Below are positions 47,134-57,842 of a stretch of DNA of 64,000 nt, piece after piece. Within the stretch, counting starts at the first letter, position 1. Each line of letters opens with the position of its first letter. Source of the DNA: Ahaetulla prasina (taxonomy: Eukaryota > Chordata > Lepidosauria > Squamata > Colubridae); NCBI RefSeq assembly GCF_028640845.1, contig NC_080542.1, positions 136,764,346-136,828,345 on the forward strand. The letters are read 5' to 3'. A model generated the notes under the pieces. That model was not told the origin of the DNA. It searched no databases and saw only the letters and a program-made list of their open reading frames with translations. A program made the translations under genes and the position numbers.

Positions 47134-47190
47134 CTGGCTGGGTTTGATTCTCGTAGTGAGTTCAGCTCTGTTCTGGTACTCTGCCTCAAG

Positions 47191-47208
47191 ATCCCACCTT
47201 CGTCGCCA
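47191..47208 (-). promoter_or_regulatory. Gypsy primer binding site, probably tRNA-Ser
   Basis: On the minus strand TGGCGACGAAGGTGGGAT lies one base inside the 5' LTR. Against the 3' end of vertebrate tRNA-Ser(GCT) as I recall it, 16 of 18 bases pair. Confidence 0.65.
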
Positions 47209-47209
47209 A

Positions 47210-47397
47210 TGTTATGTTTGGGTATTGACGAGGCAGGAGACCCGGTTAGTGACAACAGCTCTTTAATATAGTGTGACCCAGCAAAACTCTGGAGAAAAAC
47301 CTCTCCTTATATACACTTCAGCCAGAGGCTGCATCCAATCAGAAGCGAGATACTTCCCGCCTAAAACTCCCGCCAAAACTTACAGTAATACATTACA
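47210..47397 (-). repeat. Gypsy 5' LTR (in element direction)
   Basis: Identical by eye to 42828-43015. Contains a possible TATA region around gtgtatataagg on the minus strand (near 47305-47316). Confidence 0.95.
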
Positions 47398-47747
47398 GGA
47401 GACATGATAGCAGTGTTCCAATATCTCAGGGGTTGCCACCCAAGAAGAGGGAGTCGGGCTGTTCTCCAAAGCACCTGAGGGTAGAACAAGAAGCAATGGG
47501 TGGAAACTAATCAAGGAGAGAAGCAACTTAGAACTAAGGAGAAATTTCCTGACAGTTAGAACAATTAATAAGTGGAACGACTTGCCTTCAGAAGTTGTGA
47601 ATGCTCCAACACTGGAAATTTTAAAGAAAATGTTGGATAACCATCTGACTGAGATGGTGTAGGGTTTCCTGCCTGGGCAGGGGGTTGGACTAGAAGGCCT
47701 CCAAGGTCCCTTCCAACTGTGTTGTTATTATTGTTATTATTATTATA
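47398..47747 (+). repeat. CR1 LINE, right piece with (TTA)n tail
   Basis: acatgatagcagtgttccaa through ggttggactagaaggcctcc and ttccaactgtgttg, then TTATTATTG units. Continues 42640-42827. Confidence 0.92.
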
Positions 47748-48038
47748 ATCAGAAATAAAAATGGAGCTAGGATACAACTCTCTCTTACACTGACATTAAT
47801 TGCAAAGAAGTAGTATTGCCATTTTGAGTTTTTACATAGCATCTAGTGCTGTTGTAAAGGTTTTTTTTTAAAGATGTTAACATATCTCTTAGGGATACCA
47901 TGTTTGTAGTGTGTTCCATAATGATTCTCTATTGATGGAGTTAAATGCTTTTTTAAACTCAATAAACTTAATTATCACCTGCTTCTGTTCAATGATACTT
48001 TGCAGTGGGTGATTTTGAATCTGGCTTGTTCTTCATAC
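47748..48038 (-). repeat. RTE-like LINE, middle piece
   Basis: On the minus strand it reads QARFKITHCK near 48020, KHGIPKRYVNIF near 47900 and a GVREGC-like block near 47790, the central reverse transcriptase motifs in decayed form. It connects to MKKAMSKLDF at 42630 across the CR1 and to VPGKVL at 49000 across another LINE. Confidence 0.75.
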
Positions 48039-48040
48039 AT

Positions 48041-48091
<51 letters not shown>

Positions 48092-48120
48092 TTTTATTTT
48101 ATTTTATTTTATTTTATTTG
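48041..48120. repeat. (TTTA)n(TTTTA)n microsatellite at a LINE tail
   Basis: About 13 TTTA units, then four TTTTA units, leading into the LINE 3' end gtcaacaagtacaagaaaac. Confidence 0.95.
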
Positions 48121-48958
48121 TCAACAAGTACAAGAAAACAAGGAACAGAATAGACGTAGACATGGACACATGAAAAAATAGTCACAAAAAAGAATATAAA
48201 TAGGCAAAACATAGCCATAAACACATAGAATGATCACATATAATTGGGAACAGTAGGACAGGGATGATAGGTACCCTGGTGCACTTATGCATGCCCCCTT
48301 AGGGACCTCTTAAGAAACATGAAAGGTCCATGGTAGACAATTAATGAAAAGTATGGGGATTAGAGAGACTAACAACAGGATCAGATACAGTGTTCTAGAC
48401 ATTTACTACTCCATTGCAAAAGTCATATTTCTTACAGTTAAGATTAGAGCGAATTACATTGAGTTTAAATCTATTGATAGCCCTTGTGTTATTATGGTTG
48501 AAATTAAACTACTCATTTACAGGTAGAACGTTTTAGTAAATAATCTTATGAACTAAACATATGTCAAAATGTAGACGATGTAGTTTGAGGCTATCGAGAC
48601 CTAAAATTTCAAGCCTGGTTGAATAGGGAATTTTATTTCAAGTAGAAGATTTGAGTAGTTTTCTAGTAAAATATCTCTAGACCCTCTCTAATGTAATAAT
48701 GTCTGAAATACAGTGAGGGTTCCAGGCAGGTGAGCAATAATCAAGTATAGGTCTGACAAAGGTTTTATATGCTCTAGTTTGAGGTATAGTGTTACCAGAG
48801 AGAAAACTTCTTAAAATAAGATTTACAACTCTTAATGCCTTTTTTGCAATGGCTACAGTGAGTTCTGGGGCTTAGATCTTTTGAAATGAGTACTCCTAGG
48901 TCCTTGACAGAGTGTGGATCAACTTTTATATCATTACCAGCCAGCAAATATTGTTCAA
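48121..48958 (-). repeat. CR1/Rex1-like LINE 3' region
   Basis: Minus strand. The decayed frame near 48910-48800 reads VKDLGVLISKDLS and later text matches a very common snake LINE 3' end (tgataggtaccctggtgcac near 48265). Five-prime truncated and split from nothing else here; it interrupts the RTE-like LINE. Confidence 0.75.
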
Positions 48959-48961
48959 TCT

Positions 48962-49300
48962 TGTTTGGGAGTCATTTGAGTAGGATAGTACACAGTACTT
49001 TTCCAGGGACTGAGATAAGTGTGACACCTCTCCAATTGTTACAGTCACTTAGATTGCCCTTTTTGGATATCTTGATAATGATATCTCCCCCTCCACCATC
49101 TGGGACATGTTTATTTTGCCAGCAATCATTTAATAGTTTAGTAGTCTTACAAATGGCCATCTGCCATCATGTTTCAGGAGTTCAGCTGACATCTCATCTA
49201 GCCCAGGTGTTTTATTGTTCTTCCATAGTCATATTGTTTTTTCCAGTTCTGTTTTGGTCCCATATCTACAGATCAATGGGTAGTGGGTTGCTAAAAGTAT
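48962..49300 (-). repeat. RTE-like LINE, N-terminal reverse transcriptase piece
   Basis: Minus-strand frame 49160-48972 reads LLNDCWQNKHVPDGGGGDII and KISKKGNLSDCNNWRGVTLI followed by SVPGKVL, a well-known RTE/related LINE motif block at the start of the reverse transcriptase. Confidence 0.82.
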
Positions 49301-49324
49301 ACATTACAATCAGATATGGTTGAT

Positions 49325-49574
49325 TTAATGTCTCTTTAATGTAGACTTTAGGAGAAACCCTTCCATAATTCCACCTCTCACAATACTTGACAACACAGAA
49401 TCAACAGTAGAAACCTTCAAATTTCTAGGTTCTATCATATCACAAGATCTAAAATGGACAGCTAACATCAAAAACATCATTAAAAAAGGACAACAAAGAA
49501 TGTTCTTTCTGCGCCAACTCAGTAAGCTCAAACTGCCCAAGGAGCTGCTGATTCAGTTCTACAGAGGAATTATT
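49325..49574 (+). repeat. CR1-like LINE, left piece, split by L1
   Basis: Plus-strand reading ETFKFLGSIISQDLKWTANI and RQLSKLKLPKELLIQFYRGI, the end of the reverse transcriptase. It continues at 55161 after the L1. Confidence 0.85.
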
Positions 49575-50093
49575 TTATTTTATTTTTTTTATTCAAAAAG
49601 TTTTACAAAATTTTTTCCCCCCCTTTCCCCCCCTCCTCCCCCCTCCCTTCGCAACCCCCTCCCCCGACTTCCCGGAACAAGCACAAGGTATAGTTAAAAG
49701 TAAAACAAACATATGCTAAAAATTTTCGTCCCAACTTAATTATACCCTACAATCATCAATTCTAACTTCCCCAAAGCAATCAAACATAATACATCATAAT
49801 CATTCAAAACAGTCTGATAACTCTTAGTCTGATATCTACGTTGAATATAGTCAATCCATTTTTCCATTCCTTTAAGTATCTTTCTTGTATTGTCTTTCAA
49901 AAGGCTGATATCTTCGCCATCTCAGCCAAATTGGCAACTTTCAATATCCATTCTTGTATTGTTGGTACTTCTTTTTTCTTCCAATATTGTCCTATTAGTA
50001 ATCTTGCTGCAGTTATTAGATTTAAAATCAATTTAGTCTCAATTACTGTACAATCCGTAATAATTCCCAACAAGAAAAATTGCGGCAGGAACT

Positions 50094-53000
50094 TTATCTT
50101 CTTTTCAGAACATTTTGTAAAATCCACCAAATTTTTATCCAAAAGGCCTTTATGTCCTTACAAGTCCACCAAATGTGAAAATATGTAGCGTCATCACAAT
50201 TACATCTCCAACATTTTGCTTGCATTTCTGGATACATACACGATAATTTTTTAGGATCTAGATGCCATCTATAAAACATTTTATAAAAATTTTCCTCAGA
50301 TTCTGTGCTCATGAATTTAACATTTCTAACCCAAATTCTTTCCCACGTTTCCAATAATATTGGCTCCTGAAAATTTTGTGCCCACTTTATCATACAGTCC
50401 TTTACCAAGTCCCTTTCAGAATCTATTTCAAGTAACACATTATACAATCTCTTTATGTGCTCCTGAGACTGATTTCTAATTTGCTTTACCAAATTTCCCT
50501 CGTTCTGCTCTATACCAATTTTCTGATCTCCCTTCCATCTAGCACGTAATTGCTCATATTGAAACCAAGTATAATTTTTCCCTTCCTCTCTTAATACTTG
50601 CAGAGATTTTAACTGCAAATTACCTCTTTCAGTATACAAAAGATCTTTATATGTAATCATTTCCTGCTTCTGTTCTATGTTTATATTTTCTACTGTATGT
50701 CTAGGACATGCCCATATAGGAACCTTATAATTTAGTTTATAAGAGTATTTTTTCCAAACACGCAGAAGGGGATTTCTTAGCACATGATTTTTAAAGGCCT
50801 TATCCACTTTTTTGTCATAAATTAAATATGCATGCCATCCATATAACAAATCATAACCTTCTATATTCAAAATTCTGTCCTCTGTTAAATTAAACCAATC
50901 ACTTATTGCAGAGAGAGCAGCTGCTTCATAATATAATTTAAAATTAGGCATTTTAAACCTCCCTTTCCGAGAATCTTGAATTATTTTCATTTTAACCCTA
51001 GCTTTTTACCTTCCCATATAAATTTGTTAATTCCTTCTGCCATTCCTCAAGATTCTTATCTTTCTTAATTATTGGTATCATCTGAAAGAGGAATAAAAAT
51101 CTAGGTAAAACATTCATTTTAATAGCAGCAATTCTCCCAGCAAAGATAATTGCAATTTTTCCAAACAATCAACTCCTTCTGAACTTTTGCCATAAAACCT
51201 CATAGTTATTCTTATACAATTTCACATTTGATGACGTAATATAAACCCCTAAGTACTTAACCTTCTTTACAATTTCAAATCCTGTTACTTCCTCTAGTTT
51301 TTCTTTCTGTTGTCTGGCCATATTTTTTATTATCACTTTTGTCTTTTGTGATTTACCTTAAACCCTGAGACATTCCCATATTGATCAATTATTTCCAACA
51401 AAGATTTACTAGAATTTATAGGGTTTGTTAAAGTAATCACCAAATCATCTGCAAAAGCTCTTAACTTATATTCATACTGTCTAACTCTAATTCCCTCTAT
51501 CTCCTTGACTTCTCGTATTTTATCCAATAATGGTTCTAGAGTTAAAATAAACAATAATGGTGATAAAGGACATCCCTGTCTTGTTCCTTTCGCAATCTTA
51601 AAAGGTTCTGTTAAGCTACCATTGATTATAATCTGTGCTGTTTGCTCTCCATAAATTGCCCTAATTATTCTTAAAAAACCATCTCCAAATTGCATCTTTT
51701 CTATTAATTTAAATAAAAAATCCCAATGCAATCGATCAAAAGCTTTCTCTGCATCGAGAAAAATAAATGCTGCTGGAATAAAATTTTTCTTTTCTAAGTA
51801 CTCCAGTAAATTAACAATCTGCCTAACATTATTCCTCATCTGTCTCCCTTTTATAAATCCAGATTGATCATTATGAATTCTTCGCTGCAGAATCAACATT
51901 AATCTATTAGCTATTATTTTAAATCTTATAATCATTATTTAAAAGTGAGATTGGCCTATAATTCCCAGGTTTAGAACAATCCTGTTCCTCTTTTGGTATC
52001 AATGAAATAAAGAGGTTCTCCATGAGAATTCCCCTCCTAGTTGTATCTGATTAAATAATTCCTTAAGTGGACCTAACATCTCATCCTGTAAATTCCTATA
52101 ATAACTAACTGTAAGCCCATCCGTACCAGGAGTTTTCCCATTTTAATTGTTTAATTACCAAAATAATTTCTTCCGAGGTTATAGGCCGATTCAATTCATC
52201 CGTTTGTTCTAAAGTTAAATTTTTAACCTTATATTCCTTCAAATATTTATCAATATCCCTATTCAATATATTATCTTTAAGATATAAATTTGTATAATAT
52301 TCTAAAAAAGCTTTTTTAATTTTATCCTGTTGATATCTCTCTTTACCTTTGTATTCTATTTTTTCTATAGTACGTTGTTTTGTCTTTTCCTTAAAGTGTA
52401 TGCTAACCACCTACCAGGTCTATTTGCATTACAAAAGTATTATGTTTGGCATATTGTATATTTGTTGCCACCTGATCAGCCATTATCATATTAAATTGAT
52501 TCTGTAGTAACTTTATTGCATCTTTAAGTTTTTGATCATGTGGGTTATGTATTAATAATTGTTGTTTCTTATAAATTTCCTCTTCTAAATACCTACGCTG
52601 TCTTTGTTGCTTATTTCTCTGTCTATTATTAAGATATATTAATACACCTCTCATAAAAGCTTTACTGCAGTCCCAAACCATTTCTATCGATGTTTCATTA
52701 TTCAAATTATAATCAAAAAATTCTTTCATCTGCTTTTTACATTGATTTACATTATCCTGATATCTAAACAAATTTTCATTTAATCTCCAAGTTCTTCTAC
52801 CCTCTTTTCCATATTGCAATTCCATCCAAACAGGACTATGATCAGACAAACATCTTGGAAATATCTTAGTTTTCTTCACCCTAAAAAGCAAATCATTAGA
52901 AATTAAAATAAAATCAATACGTGAGAAGGATTGATGCCTATCAGAGAAAAAGTCTAGTCTCTTTCCTCCAAATTCCGCAGTCTCCATACATCTCTTAACT

Positions 53001-53480
53001 CAAAATCTTCTATCATATCAAAAAAGGATTTAGGCAGCTTTGCATGTGCAGGTATCTTCTTGGAAGAAGTTCTCTTGTCCTTTCGTGTATCTATTACTCC
53101 ATTCCAATCTCCCAATATAATACGATTTATAATCCCATAGATCAACTTATCATATAACATTCTATAAAATTTTTCTTGTTGCTGGTTGGGTGCATATATA
53201 CCAAGCAAGAGAGTCCTTTTGTTTCTATTGTAAGTTCAATAGCAATATATCTTCCATAAATATCTGCCTCTATTAACTTGGCTGGTATATCTTTTCTCAA
53301 ATAAACCACTATGCCATGTTTTTTCTCCAAAGCTGAAGCAACAAAATGTTTACCTAACTTTGAGTTTATTAGGTACTTTTGATCTGATAATTTAATATGC
53401 GTTTCTTGTAAGCAAATAACATCATTTTAAATTGTTTCAAATAATGAAATATTTTCTTCTCTTCTGAGCTGAGTTCAAAC
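50094..53480 (-). pseudogene. L1 ORF2: endonuclease and reverse transcriptase, broken
   Basis: Endonuclease pieces: 53330-53142, 53208-52954 (IILGDWNGVIDTRKDKRTS) and 52987-52403 (SRIDFILIS, CLSDHSPVWMEL). Reverse transcriptase 51935-51333: FIFLDAEKAFDRLHWDFLFK, GTRQGCPLSPLLF and RAFADDLVITL (active site near 51440-51460). C-terminal frame 50990-50094 ends with a Cys-rich block, CWRCNCDDATYFHIWWTCKD. Several frameshifts separate these, so the copy is dead. Confidence 0.92.
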
Positions 53481-53503
53481 CATTGACATTCCAAGTCAAG
53501 ATT

Positions 53504-54589
53504 TTATTTGCCATTACTGGGCTGCTGAAGCCTTTGGGCAATCAACTGAAGATCGTCCTCCCGTATCTTCGGCCGTGCTCCTCCCACCGCTTCTGTAGCA
53601 GAGTCCTGAACTTTACTTTGAGTTTGTTGCTCCTTTTCTTTACGCTTAAGGGCTCCCCTCGTCAGTCTTTGTTCTTGTGGTTGTTCCTCTGATGGTAACA
53701 TCACTGGAATCACCTCAGCTTCCACACCCATTTGAGTCTCTTGAATTCTTTTTTCTATTATTTCTATTTCAAATTTCAGCACTGTAGAAAGAAAATCTTT
53801 GGCCTTAAGCACTGTGTCAATACGATATCTTCTTCCCTGATAATACACTGTCAAGCCAACTGGAACCTCCCATCTAAATTGAATCTGGTATTTCTTAAGT
53901 TCTTGTGTAAAAAATGTAAAGTCTTTTCTATCCCTTAACATCTTGGGAGGGATCTCTTTCAAAACCTTCAACTCCTGTTCTCCTATTTTCAAGTTTTTCT
54001 GAAAAGCAACTTGCAAAATTTGATTCCTCACTGTTCTTTTCAAAAAATAAACCACAATGTCTCTAGGAAGTTTCTTTTGCCTAGCAATCCAAGAATTAAC
54101 TCTATAAATTTTGTCAATTTGATAAGCAACCTCTTGTGGATCAAGTTCAATAAATTCAGCCAGAGCTTCTGATAAAATTTTTTTTAAATCTTCCCCTTTT
54201 TCCTCATTCAAACCCCTAATTCTCAGAGCTCCTTCCATCATTCTATACTGCATCACCACCACTTGATCTTCATTTTTATCCAATTTGATTTGCATTCCCC
54301 CCATTCTATTTTCTATTTGTTGATTTGACTGAACAATTTCTTGCACCTCCTCCTCCACCACCTCCAGTCTTTTTGCCAAACCTTGAAAAGCCATCAGGAT
54401 ATCTTCTCTTATTTTTTTATTATTCTCTTTTATTTCTTCTCTTATTTTCTCATTATTATCCATAATCTCCTTAAACCTTTCCTCAGACACTTTCCCTTGC
54501 TCTTTAATCAGATCTTCTAAAGCTGGTTCAGAACCCCTTCTGCCCCCAGTCTTAGGTGGTTTAGTAGCCATTTCAGTTTTAAAATTCAC
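53504..54589 (-). CDS. L1 ORF1 protein, intact 361-codon frame
   Basis: The L1 nucleic-acid chaperone that packages L1 RNA. Residues about 25-110 are a coiled coil rich in E, K, Q and I (EERFKEIMDNNEKIREEIKE and following), which forms the trimer. Then comes an RRM-like region with ALRIRGLNEEKGEDLK (about 125-150) and a C-terminal domain with PRDIVVYFLKRTVRNQILQV. An internal MATKPPKTGG (Met at 54571) may be the true start. The frame is open, but the partner ORF2 is broken. Confidence 0.9.
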   Translation of the reverse strand: MNFKTEMATKPPKTGGRRGSEPALEDLIKEQGKVSEERFKEIMDNNEKIREEIKENNKKIREDILMAFQGLAKRLEVVEEEVQEIVQSNQQIENRMGGMQIKLDKNEDQVVVMQYRMMEGALRIRGLNEEKGEDLKKILSEALAEFIELDPQEVAYQIDKIYRVNSWIARQKKLPRDIVVYFLKRTVRNQILQVAFQKNLKIGEQELKVLKEIPPKMLRDRKDFTFFTQELKKYQIQFRWEVPVGLTVYYQGRRYRIDTVLKAKDFLSTVLKFEIEIIEKRIQETQMGVEAEVIPVMLPSEEQPQEQRLTRGALKRKEKEQQTQSKVQDSATEAVGGARPKIREDDLQLIAQRLQQPSNGK

Positions 54590-55160
54590 AAAATATAAGT
54601 CTAGAAACTTCTCTTTTCCCCTTTAAGTATAGGAGAGCTCAGTTCACTTCATTAAAATCCACATAACATTTCTTATCTTCTTAGTTGCACAGACTGTTTG
54701 AAATTCCATTCGTCATTTTCACTCCCGTTCAGGCGCCATCTTTAAGAGTCAATTAAAACAAAGGAGAAAAAAAAATTTCTCTTTTTTAAAAGGTAGAAGT
54801 CCGGAAATCAAAAATACTTGCAATCCAATAATCGTCCGCTTGCACTCATTCCGTCTGCTTAAAGAGATCCATAAAGATAAGACAATTAGCAGAGATGGAC
54901 ACCTTCTTCTTTTCCTGCTTTTGCAGACACGCACTGAAGTCGGAGATGGCAGGAATATTTATGGGACCCGTCGACCCTTCGAGGCTCTGCTTAATTAAAA
55001 CAAAGCCTCTGGGGAGGTCTACCAACATTTCCTGCGCTCTTATCTTCCCCCTTTCATCCAGGGAAAAAGATTAAAGCCGGCTTTTCCTGGCTTTTACGAT
55101 GTTCAGTGCGGAGCCCCTTTAATTAGGGCTCAGCGAAGAGGTGGAGCCACCCGGAAGTCG
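54590..55160 (-). promoter_or_regulatory. L1 5' UTR
   Basis: Non-coding 570 bases between the 5' target duplication and ORF1. In sense it starts near cgacttccgggtggctccac, a GC-rich start as in many L1 promoters. No tandem monomers are visible. Confidence 0.7.
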
Positions 55161-55745
55161 TACAGAGGAATTATTGAGTCTGTCATTTGCACCTCTATAA
55201 CTGTTTGGTTCGGTTCTGCAATCCAATAAGAAAAACACAGACTTCAGAGGATAATGAGAACTGCAGAAAAAATAATTGCTACCAACCTGCCTTCCATTGA
55301 GGACCTGTAATACTGCACAAATCAAGAAGAGGGCCGTGAAAATATTTGCAGATCCCTCGCATCCTGGACATAAACTGTTTCAACTCCCACCCTCAAAACG
55401 ACGCTATAGAGCACTGCACACCAGAACAACTAGACACAGTTTTTTCCCGAAGGCCATCACTCTACTAAACAAATAATTCCATCAACACTGTCAGACTGTT
55501 TACTGAATCTGCACTACTATTAATCGTCTCATAGTTCCCACCACCAATCTCTTTCCACTTATGACTGTATGACTATAGCTTGTTGCTGGCAATCCTTATG
55601 ATTTATATTGATATATTGACCATCAATTGTGTTGTAAATGTTGTACCTTGATGAACGTATCTTTTCTTTTATGTACACTGAGAGCATATGCACCAAGACA
55701 AATTCCTTGTGTGTCCAATCACACTTGGCCAATAAAAAAAAAATT
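55161..55745 (+). repeat. CR1-like LINE, right piece, with snake-type tail
   Basis: Continues 49574: frame pieces RAVKIFADPSHPGHKLFQLP and TRHSFFPKAITLLNK, then a 3' UTR ending gcatatgcaccaagacaaat, ccttgtgtgtccaatcacac, ttggccaataaaa and attctattctt. This joins the ORF2 end to the tail found alone at 15726, 15927 and 61626. Confidence 0.9.
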
Positions 55746-55796
55746 CTATTCTTTGAAATATCTCTATCCCCATGCATAGGAAGCTGACTCCACATC

Positions 55797-56020
55797 TCTG
55801 TAAAAAGTATATATATATTTAATTTCATTTTGTCACAACAGTATATACAATCATTAACATAAACAATAACCCATCATGAGAGAATAAGTAAGTAAAAGTA
55901 TAAGTAAAAGTATAAGTAAAAGTATAAGTAAAAGTATAAGTAAAAGTATGCATATAATACTATAATGAAGGGAACAATAGGACAGGAACTGTAGGCACTT
56001 TTGTCCTCATTTTAATTCAT
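55797..56020 (-). repeat. CR1/Rex1-like LINE tail with 12-bp minisatellite
   Basis: aacaataggacaggaactgt matches the LINE 3' end near 48250. The units aagtaaaagtat recur about six times at 55885-55948. Confidence 0.75.
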
Positions 56021-56850
56021 GGAAATATTTTTAATACAAAAGAAAGAATTCTTCCTAATGGATGGACAATATATGGTTTAAGTGTTAGATTTTGCTTTGT
56101 ATTTGATTTTACCACACATAATGCCTGACACTGCATTTAGAAACGGAGAATTTCGTCATTTAAGTAATTTAAATATAGCGCTAGAGGGCACTGCAGGGTA
56201 TAGTGAATAACAATTCTCCCCATAAACTTGGAGAAGGAGAAAAGTTTTAGCTGATGGTGATTTTCTGATGTCTCTAATTTGGACTATGGATGTGATACCT
56301 ATTGTCAACATTAAATCTGCAAAAATAGAGTTCTGCCTTCAAAAGACAGCACAATTGTAAAGCCAAATGTAAAAAATATAAATATTTCCAGCTTAAATTA
56401 CTACCAAACAAATAAATAAAAAAGGGAGGGGGGGAATCTTGACAATTTTTTTCACAAATTAGATGCTATTATTTTTAGCTATGCATGAGCCAATTTTAGG
56501 TCAACAGCCCTGACACATAATCCTGCAGGGCTGTCCATCCGCTATTCAAAGCTGATGAATCATGTTTTGAACTGACTTTATTGCAATTTAAAAAAAAAAA
56601 GAAAATATAGATGAATCATGCAATGTTTCCAGAAGGGAAAATTATACTTTTCAAAAGCTATGTAGAACACAATGACATTGGGTAAGTTTAATTACCCTGA
56701 CACTTTAAAAAAAAGGAAATTTAAAATAGAAGTAGAGAAAAAGAATCAGCACAATACATGCTGAAAAGAAAACAAATGTAGTACCAAAATAAGCACATTT
56801 CCACAATAGAAATAAAAGCTTAGCAATTACGTAAACAAGCCCATTCTCCC
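56021..56850. other. Intergenic, nothing recognised
   Basis: No supported feature. Confidence 0.45.
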
Positions 56851-57058
56851 AACCAGCCTTCTTGTTACAGGTAGTACTTGAATTAAAACTATGATTTCTG
56901 TTACTATGCAAAGCAGTTAAGTGAGCTGTGTCCAATTTTATGACTTGTTTTGCCAACCAGCCTTCTTGTTACAGGTCGTACTTGAATTAAAACTAAAGTT
57001 TCTGTTACTATGCAAAGCAGTTAAATGAGTTGTGTCCAATTTTATGACTTGTTTTGCC
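56851..57058. repeat. 104-bp tandem duplication
   Basis: aaccagccttcttgttacag starts at 56851 and again at 56955; the two units differ at about six positions. The following text (to 57330) belongs to a dispersed repeat with gtgaactttgtggtcattaa. Confidence 0.9.
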
Positions 57059-57357
57059 ACAGTTAAGCAAATCATTGCAGTTAAGTGAACTTTGTGGTCA
57101 TTAAGCAAATCCAGCTTTTCCCATCGATTTTGCTTTTTAGAAGCCAGCTGGGAAAAATGCAAATAATAGATCACATGACTCAGGGACACTGCAACTGTCA
57201 TAAATATATCCTGGTTGCTAACTGCCTGAATTTTAACCATGGGATTATGGAACTTCTGCGACAGTCATATGTGTGAGGATTTTTTACAGTGTCATTGTAA
57301 CTTTGAAGGGTTGGTAAACGAATGGTAAATTGTGGACTATTTGTGGATGGTATAATC

Positions 57358-57834
57358 CAGGGCTGTCAAACTTCCGGCCCTTGGGCCGGATGTGTCACAC
57401 GCTGGCCACACCCACACCCAGTTTAGCGAAGGGGGAAAAAAGTCCCGATACGTCAGGTGATGCCGCCGTGCAATGAGTTTGAGACAGTGGTGAAATCCAT
57501 TTTTTTTACTACCGGTTCTGTGGGCGTGGCATGGTGGGTGTGGTGTGGCTTGGTGGGCATGGCAGGGGAAGAATACTGCAAAATCTCCATTCCTTCCTCA
57601 CTCCTTGGGGAAGGATATTGCAAAATCCCCATTCCCTTTTCACTCCTGGGGGAAGGATATTGCAAAATCTCCATTCCCACCCTACTCTGGGACCAGCCAG
57701 TGGTGGTATTTGCTGGTTCTCCGAACTACTAAAAATTTTTGTTACCAGTTCTCTGAACTGCTCAAAATTTCCACTACCGGTTCTTCAGAACCTGTCAGAG
57801 TCTGCTGGATTTCATCCCTCGTTTGATACCCCTA
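57358..57834. mobile_element. hAT-type element containing a second hAT-type element
   Basis: Left end CAGGGCTGTCAAACTT, right end gtttgatacccct plus a. Flanks gtataatc at 57350-57357 and 57835-57842 are identical. It is split near its right end by 57485-57820. Confidence 0.85.
57485..57820. mobile_element. Inner hAT-type element
   Basis: Ends CAGTGGTGAAATCCA and tggatttcatccctc. Flanks gtttgaga (57477-57484) and gtttgata (57821-57828) match at 7 of 8. Inside, ggaaggatattgcaaaatc occurs in three imperfect direct copies about 42 bases apart (57575-57680). Confidence 0.82.
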
Positions 57835-57842
57835 GTATAATC

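Larger units (their letters stand above)
42828..47397 (-). mobile_element. Complete Ty3/Gypsy LTR retrotransposon, identical LTRs
   Basis: 4570 bp in minus orientation. Two 188-bp LTRs (42828-43015 and 47210-47397) read the same at every base I compared. Flanks ggaga at 42823-42827 and 47398-47402 are an exact 5-bp duplication. Order in its own direction: LTR, primer binding site, gag, protease, reverse transcriptase, RNase H, integrase, polypurine tract, LTR. No envelope gene. Gag and pol are cut by many frameshifts. It sits in a CR1 copy. Confidence 0.95.
49575..55160 (-). mobile_element. Full-length L1 LINE with 15-bp TSD
   Basis: 5586 bp in minus orientation: 5' UTR (55160-54590), ORF1, broken ORF2, short C-rich 3' UTR on the plus strand (G-rich in sense) and an A-rich tail at 49575-49605. 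Flanks tacagaggaattatt at 49560-49574 and 55161-55175 are an exact 15-bp duplication. Full length with an exact duplication suggests a fairly young insertion. Confidence 0.95.
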
